From IMG/VR virus record IMGVR_UViG_3300032309_001906, positions 1-21,120 of that record: a stretch of DNA of 21,120 nucleotides, one strand, 5' to 3'. The position numbers and the translations under genes are program-made. Positions 15,256-21,086 of this stretch are shown one piece after another (position 1 is the stretch's first letter; every line of letters starts with the position of its first letter). Source of the DNA: a virus. Below the pieces are notes generated by a model, which was given only the letters and a program-made list of their open reading frames with translations, made no database searches and was not told where the DNA came from.

Positions 15256-16068
15256 ATGCCTCTTCAAAAAAATCTAACCAATACCTTTGCCATTAAGCCT
15301 AATTCAAAAGGCTCAAATTATGTATTCCAAAAATTTACAGATTTTTTAGAAGGAGAAGAAACAGGAACAAACGGAGCAAGTGTTTTGGTTGGCGATAACG
15401 GCTCAATCTTTGAATTGCGATTCGCAACAACTGGCGCAAGGACGGGCGTTGACTCAACTTATTTAAGCCCAACATCGCAACTTGAACCTGCTATCGGTAT
15501 TCGTTTAATCAGAACAGGTGGAACGATAAATAATCGCGGAACGCTTGGAGTGCAGCAATCAGGTCATTTACCGTCAAATAACAATCAAAATTTTCTGTAT
15601 GCCATGCGCTTTGGATTTTCATCTGTTTCTGACATAGTGTTTAGAATGGGTACTGCTGGTGGGTGGACTTCCGACATTTGGGCGGCCACAGATTCGGTCG
15701 GCTTTGAGCTGGACACCTCATTATCTGCAAACTTTCAAGCAATGAAGGGAACTTCAGCCAGTGTATTGCAAAGAACTGATACAGGCATAGTCGCTTCCGC
15801 AAGTAAATCGTACATAATGAGCGTTGAGCTTATTACTGCAACAAGTTATAACTATAGAATCTGGGAGCAGACAGCAGCAAACGCATCTCCAACACTTGTC
15901 TACAACCAAACTCTAACTACTAGCGATCAAAACGATTGGGCGTTCGTATTTGGGATTAAGACACTAGCGGCCGCAGACAAGGTGCTTTATGCAGATTGGT
16001 TTTTGGCTAGGTACTTTAATACTTTAACGCCAGCTAGTAACGCAATCAGATTTCCATTTGATTTATGA
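15256..16068 (+). CDS. Lectin-like/jelly-roll tail protein candidate
   Basis: A 270-residue protein rich in beta strands. Segments such as GDNGSIFELRFATTGARTG, FLYAMRFGFSS, WTSDIWAATDSVGFELDTS and YIMSVELITATSYNYRIWEQTAANASP look like a concanavalin-type jelly roll seen in some phage fibre-tip proteins. No catalytic motif is seen. It is the last tail gene and its stop overlaps the lipoprotein ATG, leading directly into the lysis genes. Receptor-binding function is an inference. Confidence 0.5.
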   Translation: MPLQKNLTNTFAIKPNSKGSNYVFQKFTDFLEGEETGTNGASVLVGDNGSIFELRFATTGARTGVDSTYLSPTSQLEPAIGIRLIRTGGTINNRGTLGVQQSGHLPSNNNQNFLYAMRFGFSSVSDIVFRMGTAGGWTSDIWAATDSVGFELDTSLSANFQAMKGTSASVLQRTDTGIVASASKSYIMSVELITATSYNYRIWEQTAANASPTLVYNQTLTTSDQNDWAFVFGIKTLAAADKVLYADWFLARYFNTLTPASNAIRFPFDL

Positions 16069-16190
16069 GCTTGCTGGTTCTGACGGCATCCTTTTTGCTA
16101 TGCTCCTGCTCGCCAAAGACAGAGGACAACAATGTTTTACCACGATACAGCGACATGGGTGCAGCTACCGACGCAGGCCAGGTGAAATGA
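16065..16190 (+). CDS. Small lipoprotein (Rz1-like), 41 residues
   Basis: Starts MSLLVLTASFLLCSCSPKTEDN: hydrophobic h-region and a lipobox LCSC with Cys15 as lipid site, then a short polar tail. Small lipoproteins of this kind are outer-membrane spanin subunits or lysis helpers. It overlaps the previous stop by ATGA. There is a second, longer lipoprotein at 16914, a better spanin candidate, so this one may be accessory. Confidence 0.6.
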   Translation: MSLLVLTASFLLCSCSPKTEDNNVLPRYSDMGAATDAGQVK

Positions 16191-16331
16191 ATGACTGCGC
16201 CGGACTCAGCCGAATGGCGTGAGCTGGAAAGCTCGCTCCGCTATCTTGAGAACGAAGGATTCATAGAGCGCTGGCGCGATAAGGATGGCGTCGAATGGGT
16301 TAGGATTGCGGAAGGAGCGGAAGGGCTATGA
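16191..16331 (+). CDS. 46-residue winged-helix-like small protein
   Basis: MTAPDSAEWRELESSLRYLE...DGVEWVRIAEGAEGL has an amphipathic helix then a beta hairpin-like end (FIERWRDKDGVEWVRI), reminiscent of the last part of a winged helix. It is immediately after the lipoprotein stop, ATG at 16191, and overlaps the next gene by ATGA. Function unknown. Confidence 0.55.
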   Translation: MTAPDSAEWRELESSLRYLENEGFIERWRDKDGVEWVRIAEGAEGL

Positions 16332-16588
16332 GTACCGACCAGGTCGCTGAACTTTCGGAACGATTGAGCCTAGTCCGCGAATCAATCGCAAGGATCGAAA
16401 CCCGCCAATCGGTAATTCTGGATTTATTAGAAAGGTCGCAAGCTAGCCTAGGTGAGTATCACGGCCGTTTGACTAACATGGAGCGCGACGCTCACACGAT
16501 TAAAACAAAACTGTGGTTAGTGGCGTTAGTTTCCGGCGCAGTATTTAGCACGATATGGGAACTGCTAAAACGCCGCCTGTCGTTTTGA
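16328..16588 (+). CDS. XhlA-like holin-associated membrane protein
   Basis: An 86-residue protein with an amphipathic coiled coil (about 1-55, SERLSLVRESIARIETRQSVILDLLERSQ) followed by one transmembrane segment (LWLVALVSGAVFSTIWELL, about 62-80) and a basic tail KRRLSF. This is the architecture of the XhlA haemolysin family, which works with holins and endolysins. Situated between two small membrane/lipoproteins and upstream of the endolysin. Confidence 0.65.
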   Translation: MSTDQVAELSERLSLVRESIARIETRQSVILDLLERSQASLGEYHGRLTNMERDAHTIKTKLWLVALVSGAVFSTIWELLKRRLSF

Positions 16589-16603
16589 CACCCTGCAAAG
16601 GGC

Positions 16604-16774
16604 ATGGAACAACTCATCCCCACCCTACTTAGCGTCGATTGGCTCGGCGTGCTCGGAGCCGTTACCGCGCTCCTAACGGCAGTGATCGCAATCGCGTCCT
16701 TCATTCCTGGCGACCAGCCTGAAAAATCCCTGCAAGCCGTGGTGGACGTGCTTTCACGATTCTCGCGAAAATAG
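16604..16774 (+). CDS. Small membrane protein, holin candidate
   Basis: 56 residues. One transmembrane segment, WLGVLGAVTALLTAVIAIASFIP (about 13-35), then GDQPEKSLQAVVDVLSRFSRK, a soluble tail. The FIPGDQPEKxLQxVVDxLxxFSRK ending is one I associate with small phage membrane proteins next to lysis genes, from memory. It may be a holin or a holin partner. Start at ATG 16604, 15 bases after the XhlA-like stop. Confidence 0.6.
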   Translation: MEQLIPTLLSVDWLGVLGAVTALLTAVIAIASFIPGDQPEKSLQAVVDVLSRFSRK

Positions 16775-16780
16775 TCGCCC

Positions 16781-16951
16781 ATGATCGCCGGAATACTAAC
16801 GGCGTTGGGCGGGATAATCGGAATCGTGCTCTGGTTTTTAAAACGCAAATCGCCGCTTCAACGAAACTTCGAGTCGATCGAACTAGAACGCCGCAAAAGA
16901 CTGAGAGACATCAATGCCTGGTGGACGCATCGCCCTCCTACTGATTCTTAG
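16781..16951 (+). CDS. Rz: Inner-membrane spanin (Rz-like)
   Basis: 56 residues: a transmembrane helix at about 3-20 (AGILTALGGIIGIVLWFL), then a basic turn KRK and a charged helix (FESIELERRKRLRDIN) facing the periplasm. The short lipoprotein gene begins inside it at 16914 in another frame, 38 bases of overlap, the classic Rz/Rz1 layout. It is shorter than lambda Rz (153). Together the pair would fuse or span inner and outer membranes in the last step of lysis. Confidence 0.6.
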   Translation: MIAGILTALGGIIGIVLWFLKRKSPLQRNFESIELERRKRLRDINAWWTHRPPTDS

Positions 16952-17162
16952 CCTTGCGCTGTGCTCCTGTGCGACAACCTCGCAAACGCAGGACGGCCCG
17001 CCGCCTAGCCCGGACAGCATCAGCTACTTCATCTACGAGTGGGACAAAGCCGAGCGAACAAACAAGCCCTGCCCGCAGGCTTACAGAGATTTGTTTGCAA
17101 AATCGCTCAAAGCGTTATCTGATAGCTTGGCAGAAACTGAAAGAGAGCGAGCGAGGCAGTGA
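16914..17162 (+). CDS. Rz1: Outer-membrane spanin lipoprotein (Rz1-like)
   Basis: 82 residues. Signal peptide MPGGRIALLLILSLALCSC with lipobox LCSC (Cys19), followed by ATTSQTQDGPPPSPDSISYF, a Pro-rich stretch typical of Rz1. The start overlaps the inner-membrane spanin gene; the stop overlaps the endolysin GTG. Probable outer-membrane lipoprotein that pairs with the Rz-like protein. Confidence 0.65.
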   Translation: MPGGRIALLLILSLALCSCATTSQTQDGPPPSPDSISYFIYEWDKAERTNKPCPQAYRDLFAKSLKALSDSLAETERERARQ

Positions 17163-17680
17163 CCAGCCTCGCGGAAGCTAGTTCCCGCACCTTGCGGGCG
17201 ATTGATTCGTTAGATCCGCAATTTCAAAAACAGGTCAGGGGATGGGTGAATGAGATGGTGACCAGCCGAATCGAGCCGCTGATTTACTGCGGCCGTCGCA
17301 CCATGGAGGAGCAGGCCGCTCTTTATGCAAAAGGCAGGACGGATGGCAGTAGCAAGATCGTGACCAAGGCCAAGCCAGGGGAAAGTTATCATAATTACGG
17401 CCTGGCGTTTGATTGGGTGCCGTTAAAGCAGTCGGGCAAAAACGCGGATCTCTGGATCGCGGATTGGGACAATGAAACGGCTTTTCGCTTGGGCGAGCAC
17501 GTGGGCGTTACCTTTGAGCTGGCTGCTATCTCTTGGGAAACAGGCCACCTGCAATCTAGTAAATACAAGAGCTGGCGTGACATCTCACGCAACTCCGTGG
17601 AACAAGTGCAGGTCAAAGACATCCGCAAAAAGAGCAAGGCTACAAGCCTAGTCAGTAACAGGCCGTGGAGTTCACGGTGA
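17159..17680 (+). CDS. Endolysin, M15 family peptidoglycan endopeptidase (VanY/CwlK-type)
   Basis: 173 residues. The zinc-ligand motif SxHxxGxAxD is SYHNYGLAFD (His78, Asp85), and the third ligand is His130 in WETGHLQ, with Glu127 three residues before as the catalytic base. RRTMEEQAALYAKGRT at 46-61 fits M15 endolysins (R-x-x-x-E-Q-xx-L-Y-xx-G-R-T). It would cut peptide stems of the cell wall. There is no signal peptide, so a holin is needed. GTG overlapping the previous TGA; ends overlapping the MazG-like gene. Length is usual for the family. Confidence 0.88.
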   Translation: MTSLAEASSRTLRAIDSLDPQFQKQVRGWVNEMVTSRIEPLIYCGRRTMEEQAALYAKGRTDGSSKIVTKAKPGESYHNYGLAFDWVPLKQSGKNADLWIADWDNETAFRLGEHVGVTFELAAISWETGHLQSSKYKSWRDISRNSVEQVQVKDIRKKSKATSLVSNRPWSSR

Positions 17681-17991
17681 CGCCCGAACATGAGAAGCAT
17701 TTGGCGGGCATCTTGCGGGATTTAACCAGGGATCTGGACGCCAAGTACCGCAAAGGCCAAGACGAGCACGGTGGCGCGCTTTGGCGCAGGCCCGTGTGGA
17801 AAGATGCGTGGGAAGAGGTGCTCGATCTCTGCACCTACGTCCACACTCTAAAGATGCAGCTCTCCGTCATCGCGGAGATTGCGCTGATCGGGGCCAGCGA
17901 CGAAAGCGTGGTGGCGGCTCAATCGCGGGAAAGTTGCCGTCAGATCCTAGCCGTGCTCGAGGGATTCCCGTCAGCTGCAGATAAGAAATGA
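17677..17991 (+). CDS. MazG-like/all-alpha NTP pyrophosphatase-like protein
   Basis: 104 residues (from the GTG at 17677, which makes a GTGA overlap and has GGAG six bases upstream; an in-frame GTG at 17665 gives four more). The text KYRKGQDEHGGALWRRPVWKDAWEEVLDLCTYVHTLKMQL resembles a phage all-alpha NTPase-like family with the EExxD motif (EEVLD) that coordinates magnesium. Such proteins hydrolyse nucleoside triphosphates to monophosphates. Whether all ligands are kept is not clear; the second helix motif is less obvious. Placed with metabolism/accessory genes. Confidence 0.6.
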   Translation: MTPEHEKHLAGILRDLTRDLDAKYRKGQDEHGGALWRRPVWKDAWEEVLDLCTYVHTLKMQLSVIAEIALIGASDESVVAAQSRESCRQILAVLEGFPSAADKK

Positions 17992-18731
17992 AAACGATCC
18001 GCAAGTGGAAGCGGTGGCTGGCGGTGAGCTGTAGCCACGGACACCTAGCAAACGCGGCCGCTTGCCGTGCCGCCTTAGAGATGAAGCGGAGGTGGAAACC
18101 AGATATGACGCTGCACTTAGGGGATTTCGTCGATCTGTCCGGGCTAATGGGTAGCGCAAGGAAAGATCCAGATTCTCCCGAACGCAGTTCGTCCATTCGT
18201 GAGGACTTTGACGCTGGCCTTAATTTTGTTCGAGAACTAGGCGCAAACTGGATTTATGAGGGGAATCACGAGCATAGGCTCACAGCTCTACAATACTCGC
18301 CTAGCGCGATTGTGGCGCACTGCTGCACGTCTGCGAAGTCGGAGATCTACAATATGTGCAAGGATCTAAAGGCGCAGTATGTGCCTTATGATATTGAGAA
18401 AGGCTGGCGTATTCTAGGAGGCACGGCATTCGGCCACGGTTTCATGTTTTCAGAATCAGCCGTGCGCGACCACGTAGAGATGGTCAGAAAGCCTGTCGTC
18501 ATGGGCCACTTGCATCGGGTTGATAGGATCGCAGGCCGTAGTTTCGGAGCGCCGGTTGGATGGTCGATCGGTTGCCTAGCTGATATTCCCAGCATGCACT
18601 ACGCTCGGCGCCAGCGATCCGTTACCAGGTGGCAGCACGGCGTGGCGTGGGGCGAATATGTGGAAGGCGGGCAGGGGTGCACGGTGAACGTGCTCTCGCC
18701 AGTAGGAGGCGTATGGCGGTATCCAGTATAA
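17988..18731 (+). CDS. Calcineurin-like metallophosphoesterase
   Basis: 247 residues. Motifs: SCSHGH (14-19), LGDFVD (about 44-49), EGNHEHR (91-97), FGHGF, and MGHLHRVD (near 174-181). The expected first motif DxH is CSH, so the first Asp ligand appears replaced by Cys15. The rest of the metal site is intact. It may hydrolyse nucleic acid or nucleotide phosphodiesters; specific substrate unknown. ATG overlaps the previous stop. A winged-helix gene overlaps its last 19 bases. Confidence 0.8.
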   Translation: MKTIRKWKRWLAVSCSHGHLANAAACRAALEMKRRWKPDMTLHLGDFVDLSGLMGSARKDPDSPERSSSIREDFDAGLNFVRELGANWIYEGNHEHRLTALQYSPSAIVAHCCTSAKSEIYNMCKDLKAQYVPYDIEKGWRILGGTAFGHGFMFSESAVRDHVEMVRKPVVMGHLHRVDRIAGRSFGAPVGWSIGCLADIPSMHYARRQRSVTRWQHGVAWGEYVEGGQGCTVNVLSPVGGVWRYPV

Positions 18732-19012
18732 AGTCAGATTGGGCAACCGTTCTGACGGAGTATGTCGCCGGGCATCGGCAGGAAGTGGTGCCAGCTGGAT
18801 GGCTAACTAAAAACCAGATCGCCGAGCTATGGGGTAAGTCGGCAAACTACGCTAATAAACTCCTAGCACGATTGGTTGCAGATCGCAGGGCAGAGAAAAA
18901 AAGTTATGTAATCCGATTGCCTCACGTTGATTCAAGCGGAAAAAAGTTTCTAGGCCACTGCAGGAAGGTGCCGCACTACCGACTTATTGCGGGCAAATCG
19001 CCTAAAAGCTAA
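18713..19012 (+). CDS. Winged-helix/HTH DNA-binding protein candidate
   Basis: 99 residues, starting at an ATG with AGGAGG three bases upstream, inside the end of the phosphoesterase gene. GWLTKNQIAELWGKSANYANKLLARLVADRRAEKKSYVI (about 30-68) looks like a helix-turn-helix with a beta-wing after it. C-terminus is basic (GHCRKVPHYRLIAGKSPKS). A regulator of the late or early genes is possible. It overlaps the convergent RHH gene by four bases at the stop codons. Confidence 0.55.
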   Translation: MAVSSIKSDWATVLTEYVAGHRQEVVPAGWLTKNQIAELWGKSANYANKLLARLVADRRAEKKSYVIRLPHVDSSGKKFLGHCRKVPHYRLIAGKSPKS

Positions 19013-19152
19013 CGTCTATTTTGTTTGGCCAGCTCTTTAACGAGCAGGGTGGTGATATATGCCGAAAGGGATAATCCACTTTTTTTGGCAAGACGCTCAC
19101 CGTTGCGTTTTACTTTTGGGTCGATCGTAAGGTTTGTTTTCGCCTTTTTCAT
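19009..19152 (-). CDS. Ribbon-helix-helix protein A (minus strand), regulator candidate
   Basis: 47 residues, MKKAKTNLTIDPKVKRNGERLAKKSGLSLSAYITTLLVKEL...: a beta strand (TNLTI), then two helices (KVKRNGERLAKKSG; SLSAYITTLLVKEL), the RHH fold of CopG/Arc/ParD proteins. The upstream in-frame extension is hydrophobic and not included; this ATG is at 19152. Transcription would start about at the ATG because its promoter's -10 (TACAAT) ends 7 bases before it, so translation is likely leaderless. Its promoter holds a palindrome it may bind itself. It looks paralogous to the divergent protein at 19258-19419. Confidence 0.72.
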   Translation of the reverse strand: MKKAKTNLTIDPKVKRNGERLAKKSGLSLSAYITTLLVKELAKQNRR

Positions 19153-19159
19153 AGGGAGG

Positions 19160-19187
19160 ATTGTATGCGTAATAAATACGCATTCAA
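19160..19187 (-). promoter_or_regulatory. Promoter of RHH protein A
   Basis: On the minus strand TTGAAT (19187-19182), 16 bases, TACAAT (19165-19160), close to sigma-70 consensus. The -10 to ATG distance of 7 bases implies a leaderless or near-leaderless mRNA. Confidence 0.6.
19165..19183 (+). promoter_or_regulatory. Operator 1, palindrome ATGCGTA-N5-TACGCAT
   Basis: Perfect 7-bp arms with spacer ATAAA, occupying the spacer of the minus-strand promoter and touching its -10 and -35 elements. Expected binding site for a dimeric repressor, most simply an RHH protein. Confidence 0.65.
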
Positions 19188-19223
19188 GTTTAAAAAGAAA
19201 AGTTAATGCCCAAAAGAAAAGTG

Positions 19224-19258
19224 TTGCTAATACGCCGTGTGTGCGTAGCAAAGGCGTA
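19224..19258 (+). promoter_or_regulatory. Operator 2 and weak promoter of RHH protein B
   Basis: TACGC (19231-19235), 7 bases, GCGTA (19243-19247) is an inverted repeat, flanked by TTGC and GCAA, with a third GCGTA in GGCGTA at 19253-19258. A weak promoter may be TTGCTA (19224-19229), 16 bases, TAGCAA (19246-19251), ending 6 bases before the ATG. It mirrors the layout of operator 1. Confidence 0.5.
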
Positions 19259-19419
19259 TGCCTCGTCGTCCACTCAGCGGTTTAAAAGCGGAAAAGACAA
19301 ACATCGTTTTGCCCGTTGCGTTAAAAAAGGCATCACTAAAACTGGCCGCTGCCCGTCGCATTTCCCTTTCCCAACTCATCACCCAACTGCTTGCAAAAGC
19401 ATCGGGAGAGCCAAGCTAG
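19258..19419 (+). CDS. Ribbon-helix-helix protein B (plus strand), regulator candidate
   Basis: 53 residues: basic start MPRRPLSGLKAEK, then TNIVLPV (strand), ALKKASLKLAAARR (helix 1), SLSQLITQLLAKASG (helix 2). Aligned with RHH protein A without gaps from the KTN start, about 14 of 37 positions are identical by eye, and both have SLS...ITxLL. A different-frame reading at 19206-19592 over the same region has no such structure and is rejected. It is 5 bases before the excisionase candidate gene, possibly in one operon. Confidence 0.7.
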   Translation: MPRRPLSGLKAEKTNIVLPVALKKASLKLAAARRISLSQLITQLLAKASGEPS

Positions 19420-19425
19420 ATACTT

Positions 19426-19791
19426 ATGAGCTCGGGGCGCCTCAACGATACTTCCATGAAACTCCGCCAGGAGAACCGAGCTCTTTCCCTTCGCCAACTA
19501 GGCGCCGCTTACGGTTTGGGTTACGTTCGGATCAAGCAAATGCAGGCACTGCCTGGATTCCCACTGATCGCGGGAAAGGTAATTCCGTCTGATTTTGATC
19601 GGTGGAGGCTAATGCAGACTGGCCTAAGTTCACAGCATCGCGGAGATCGTCTACGCAGTGCCGTTGGTACAACTCATGCACTAACGTCGAAGAGTGATTC
19701 ACGAGTCTCATGGCAACGGATTGAGAACAGCCTGAAAGCCGCAGTCTCGTCACTCGGGTTACCCGAAGGGAGTGGAAGCAGTGACGTTTAA
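19426..19791 (+). CDS. Excisionase candidate (Xis-like), overlaps integrase
   Basis: 121 residues; the first 67 look real. RALSLRQLGAAYGLGYVRIKQMQALPGFPLIAGKVIPSDFDRWRLMQTGL has a helix-turn-helix like the MerR/excisionase family and the PGFPL...DFDRW pattern seen in small phage excisionases. The C-terminal 54 residues (after MQTGL) are antisense to integrase codons and may be a by-product of there being no stop. The second ATG at 19456 is an alternative start. It converges with the integrase, with 260 bases in common. Function would be excision of the prophage. Confidence 0.5.
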   Translation: MSSGRLNDTSMKLRQENRALSLRQLGAAYGLGYVRIKQMQALPGFPLIAGKVIPSDFDRWRLMQTGLSSQHRGDRLRSAVGTTHALTSKSDSRVSWQRIENSLKAAVSSLGLPEGSGSSDV

Positions 19792-20629
19792 GACCGCAAA
19801 TATCCAGCAGCCTGCGCCAGCAAAGCGAGGCTCGCGTGCGGGGAACCTCACAAGTCATCTCGCGTCCCTCGGCCTTCATTCTAGCCAGCATGGGTTCAAT
19901 AGCGGCCGGGATGGGAATGGAGAAGGATTTGCCAGCTCCTCCCTTGGGGCAGGGGAAGGTAAGGACGCGATTCTTCAGATCTACGCACTCAAGCGGGATC
20001 TGTGTTTCACGAAGTCTGCAGCCTGTAGCCAGGGCGATCTCGAAGCTGACTCGCATCCATTCGGGCACACCTTCCACAGCCAGAGCCTTCCGGGTAATTT
20101 TAATTTCATTGTCCGAAAAGACTGGTTTAACGCGGGCTATCGGGCCTCTTTTAATTCTGTAATCCAAAAGGGCAACGGAGTCCATTTTGCCCAGCAGTCG
20201 GCCTTGGCGGTAAATCCATTTAAGAATCTTCAGATCTTGGCAGGCTTGGTTCCTGCCCGCCTTGCCGCCGGACGTGCGGGGGAGGCTTTGGCGCCACTTC
20301 AAATAAATTTCACAATCGGATGGAGAAAACGCTTGCAGGGTTATTTTTTTTTCGATAATAAATCGCACAAGATGACGCCAGCAATTCCTGTAATACACTT
20401 TTGTCAGAGGGGAAACGGGATGATTCTCGATCAAATCCTCAACCCAATCGTGGCCGCTATCCGCTCGTTTTTCGTTGACTCCAATTCGAGCCGCTTCAGC
20501 CGTTGCCTTGGCGCGATGCAGGGTATTGTCGATTCGGTAGCGAGTGCTTTTTGTGCGCCACTTGCCCGTGGGATCTTTGAAGCGAATATAGAACCAAGGA
20601 TTTCCTTTTTTAACGTAAGAATATGCCAC
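19532..20629 (-). CDS. int: Tyrosine recombinase, phage integrase
   Basis: 365 residues. N-terminal arm-binding-like start (WFYIRFKDPTGKWRTKST, 12-29), core-binding domain about 60-150, catalytic domain from about 170. Catalytic set: Arg205 (ATGCRLRET), Lys at 229 or 234 in the beta hairpin, His286/Arg289 (HSLR), His312 (LVNHSS) and nucleophile Tyr321 (HELYQRH). It catalyses site-specific recombination at the attachment site next to it. GTG start; no clear ribosome site. C-terminal 44 residues after Tyr321 are somewhat long and coincide with the convergent Xis-like gene. Confidence 0.92.
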   Translation of the reverse strand: MAYSYVKKGNPWFYIRFKDPTGKWRTKSTRYRIDNTLHRAKATAEAARIGVNEKRADSGHDWVEDLIENHPVSPLTKVYYRNCWRHLVRFIIEKKITLQAFSPSDCEIYLKWRQSLPRTSGGKAGRNQACQDLKILKWIYRQGRLLGKMDSVALLDYRIKRGPIARVKPVFSDNEIKITRKALAVEGVPEWMRVSFEIALATGCRLRETQIPLECVDLKNRVLTFPCPKGGAGKSFSIPIPAAIEPMLARMKAEGREMTCEVPRTRASLCWRRLLDICGLKRHCFHSLRVTRVTRLRLSGCSQSVAMRLVNHSSTLVHELYQRHCVDDLRDAVNLGQSALASTDQNQTELPFPRSVGIQAVPAFA

Positions 20630-20630
20630 A

Positions 20631-20644
20631 GTTACAAGGGTAAC
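20631..20644 (+). promoter_or_regulatory. Inverted repeat GTTAC-AAGG-GTAAC upstream of int
   Basis: A perfect 5-bp inverted repeat immediately before the integrase GTG. Possibly an operator or an arm-type recombinase site. Confidence 0.35.
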
Positions 20645-20720
20645 ATTTGCTCAGTTTAAAGCAATAACACACAGCAACCATGCAAAGCATAATCAATCAA
20701 ATCGAAGAAGGAGATAGAAC

Positions 20721-20746
20721 CGTGGGTTCAAATCCCACCCCGTCCG
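20721..20746 (+). other. attP core: 3' end of a tRNA gene (T-arm and acceptor)
   Basis: GTGGG-TTCAAAT-CCCAC is a perfect T-arm (5-bp stem, 7-base loop) and CCCGTCC plus G is an acceptor 3' strand and discriminator. No 5' half of a tRNA is present upstream, so this is a tRNA fragment at a phage attachment site next to int. The tRNA identity cannot be fixed; a G discriminator would fit serine among others. Host CCA is not encoded here. Confidence 0.75.
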
Positions 20747-20937
20747 ATGCTTATCACTGCAACGACTTACGCCGAAACGGTAACACGGCGGTAATAACTG
20801 AGCCCAAAAAGGCTCACTACCAACAACTAAATTTAAATTCGCGGGGCGGGTACGATTTAACACCAGAAGCGTTCGTTTATCACCCTAACCCCGCCGTGTG
20901 CCGTATGTGGAACGCCCAGCACGAGGCCAGCAAATGA
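20722..20937 (+). CDS. Small phage gene starting inside the tRNA fragment
   Basis: 71 residues from GTG at 20722, with AAGGAGA at 20707-20713, eight bases upstream. An in-frame ATG at 20680 gives 85 residues but has no ribosome site. The first codons are the tRNA sequence (GSNPTPSDAY). The later text (GGYDLTPEAFVYHPNPAVCRMWNAQHEASK) has a clean coding look but no known family. The stop overlaps the next ATG. Confidence 0.5.
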   Translation: MGSNPTPSDAYHCNDLRRNGNTAVITEPKKAHYQQLNLNSRGGYDLTPEAFVYHPNPAVCRMWNAQHEASK

Positions 20938-21086
20938 TTTCGTGGGAAGTCATGCGGGATCTTGCGCAAGTATCGGCCTTAATCCTTGGCTGGCTATTGG
21001 CGATCGGTTGCGGAATCACCGGCCTGACCATTGGCGCGGTGATCTTTTTCTGGGTCGTAGATTTTATCCGCAAGGAGTTGCTGTGA
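20934..21086 (+). CDS. 50-residue membrane protein
   Basis: MISWEVMRDLAQVSALILGWLLAIGCGITGLTIGAVIFFWVVDFIRKELL contains two hydrophobic stretches (about 12-26 and 27-42), probably a hairpin, and a basic end. ATG overlaps the preceding TGA. Function unknown; small phage early membrane proteins often affect superinfection. Confidence 0.6.
   Translation: MISWEVMRDLAQVSALILGWLLAIGCGITGLTIGAVIFFWVVDFIRKELL

Noticed and set aside
19165-19206. 13-codon leader peptide with a strong AGGGAGGA site, ending at a TAATG
   Set aside because: It lies exactly on the palindromic operator, and the purine-rich site is explained by the reverse strand; no upstream plus promoter was seen.
19206-19592. 128-codon frame overlapping RHH protein B
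   Set aside because: Composition is erratic (runs of Pro, Arg, Ser) and it competes with a frame that has a proper RHH fold.
19772-20659. 295-codon open frame on the plus strand opposite int
   Set aside because: It is the antisense of a clear integrase with all catalytic residues and shows no domain features.
20815-20825. TGAGCC-CAAAAA-GGCTCA hairpin near 20799-20816 as a terminator
   Set aside because: It lies inside an apparent gene and has no U-tract.
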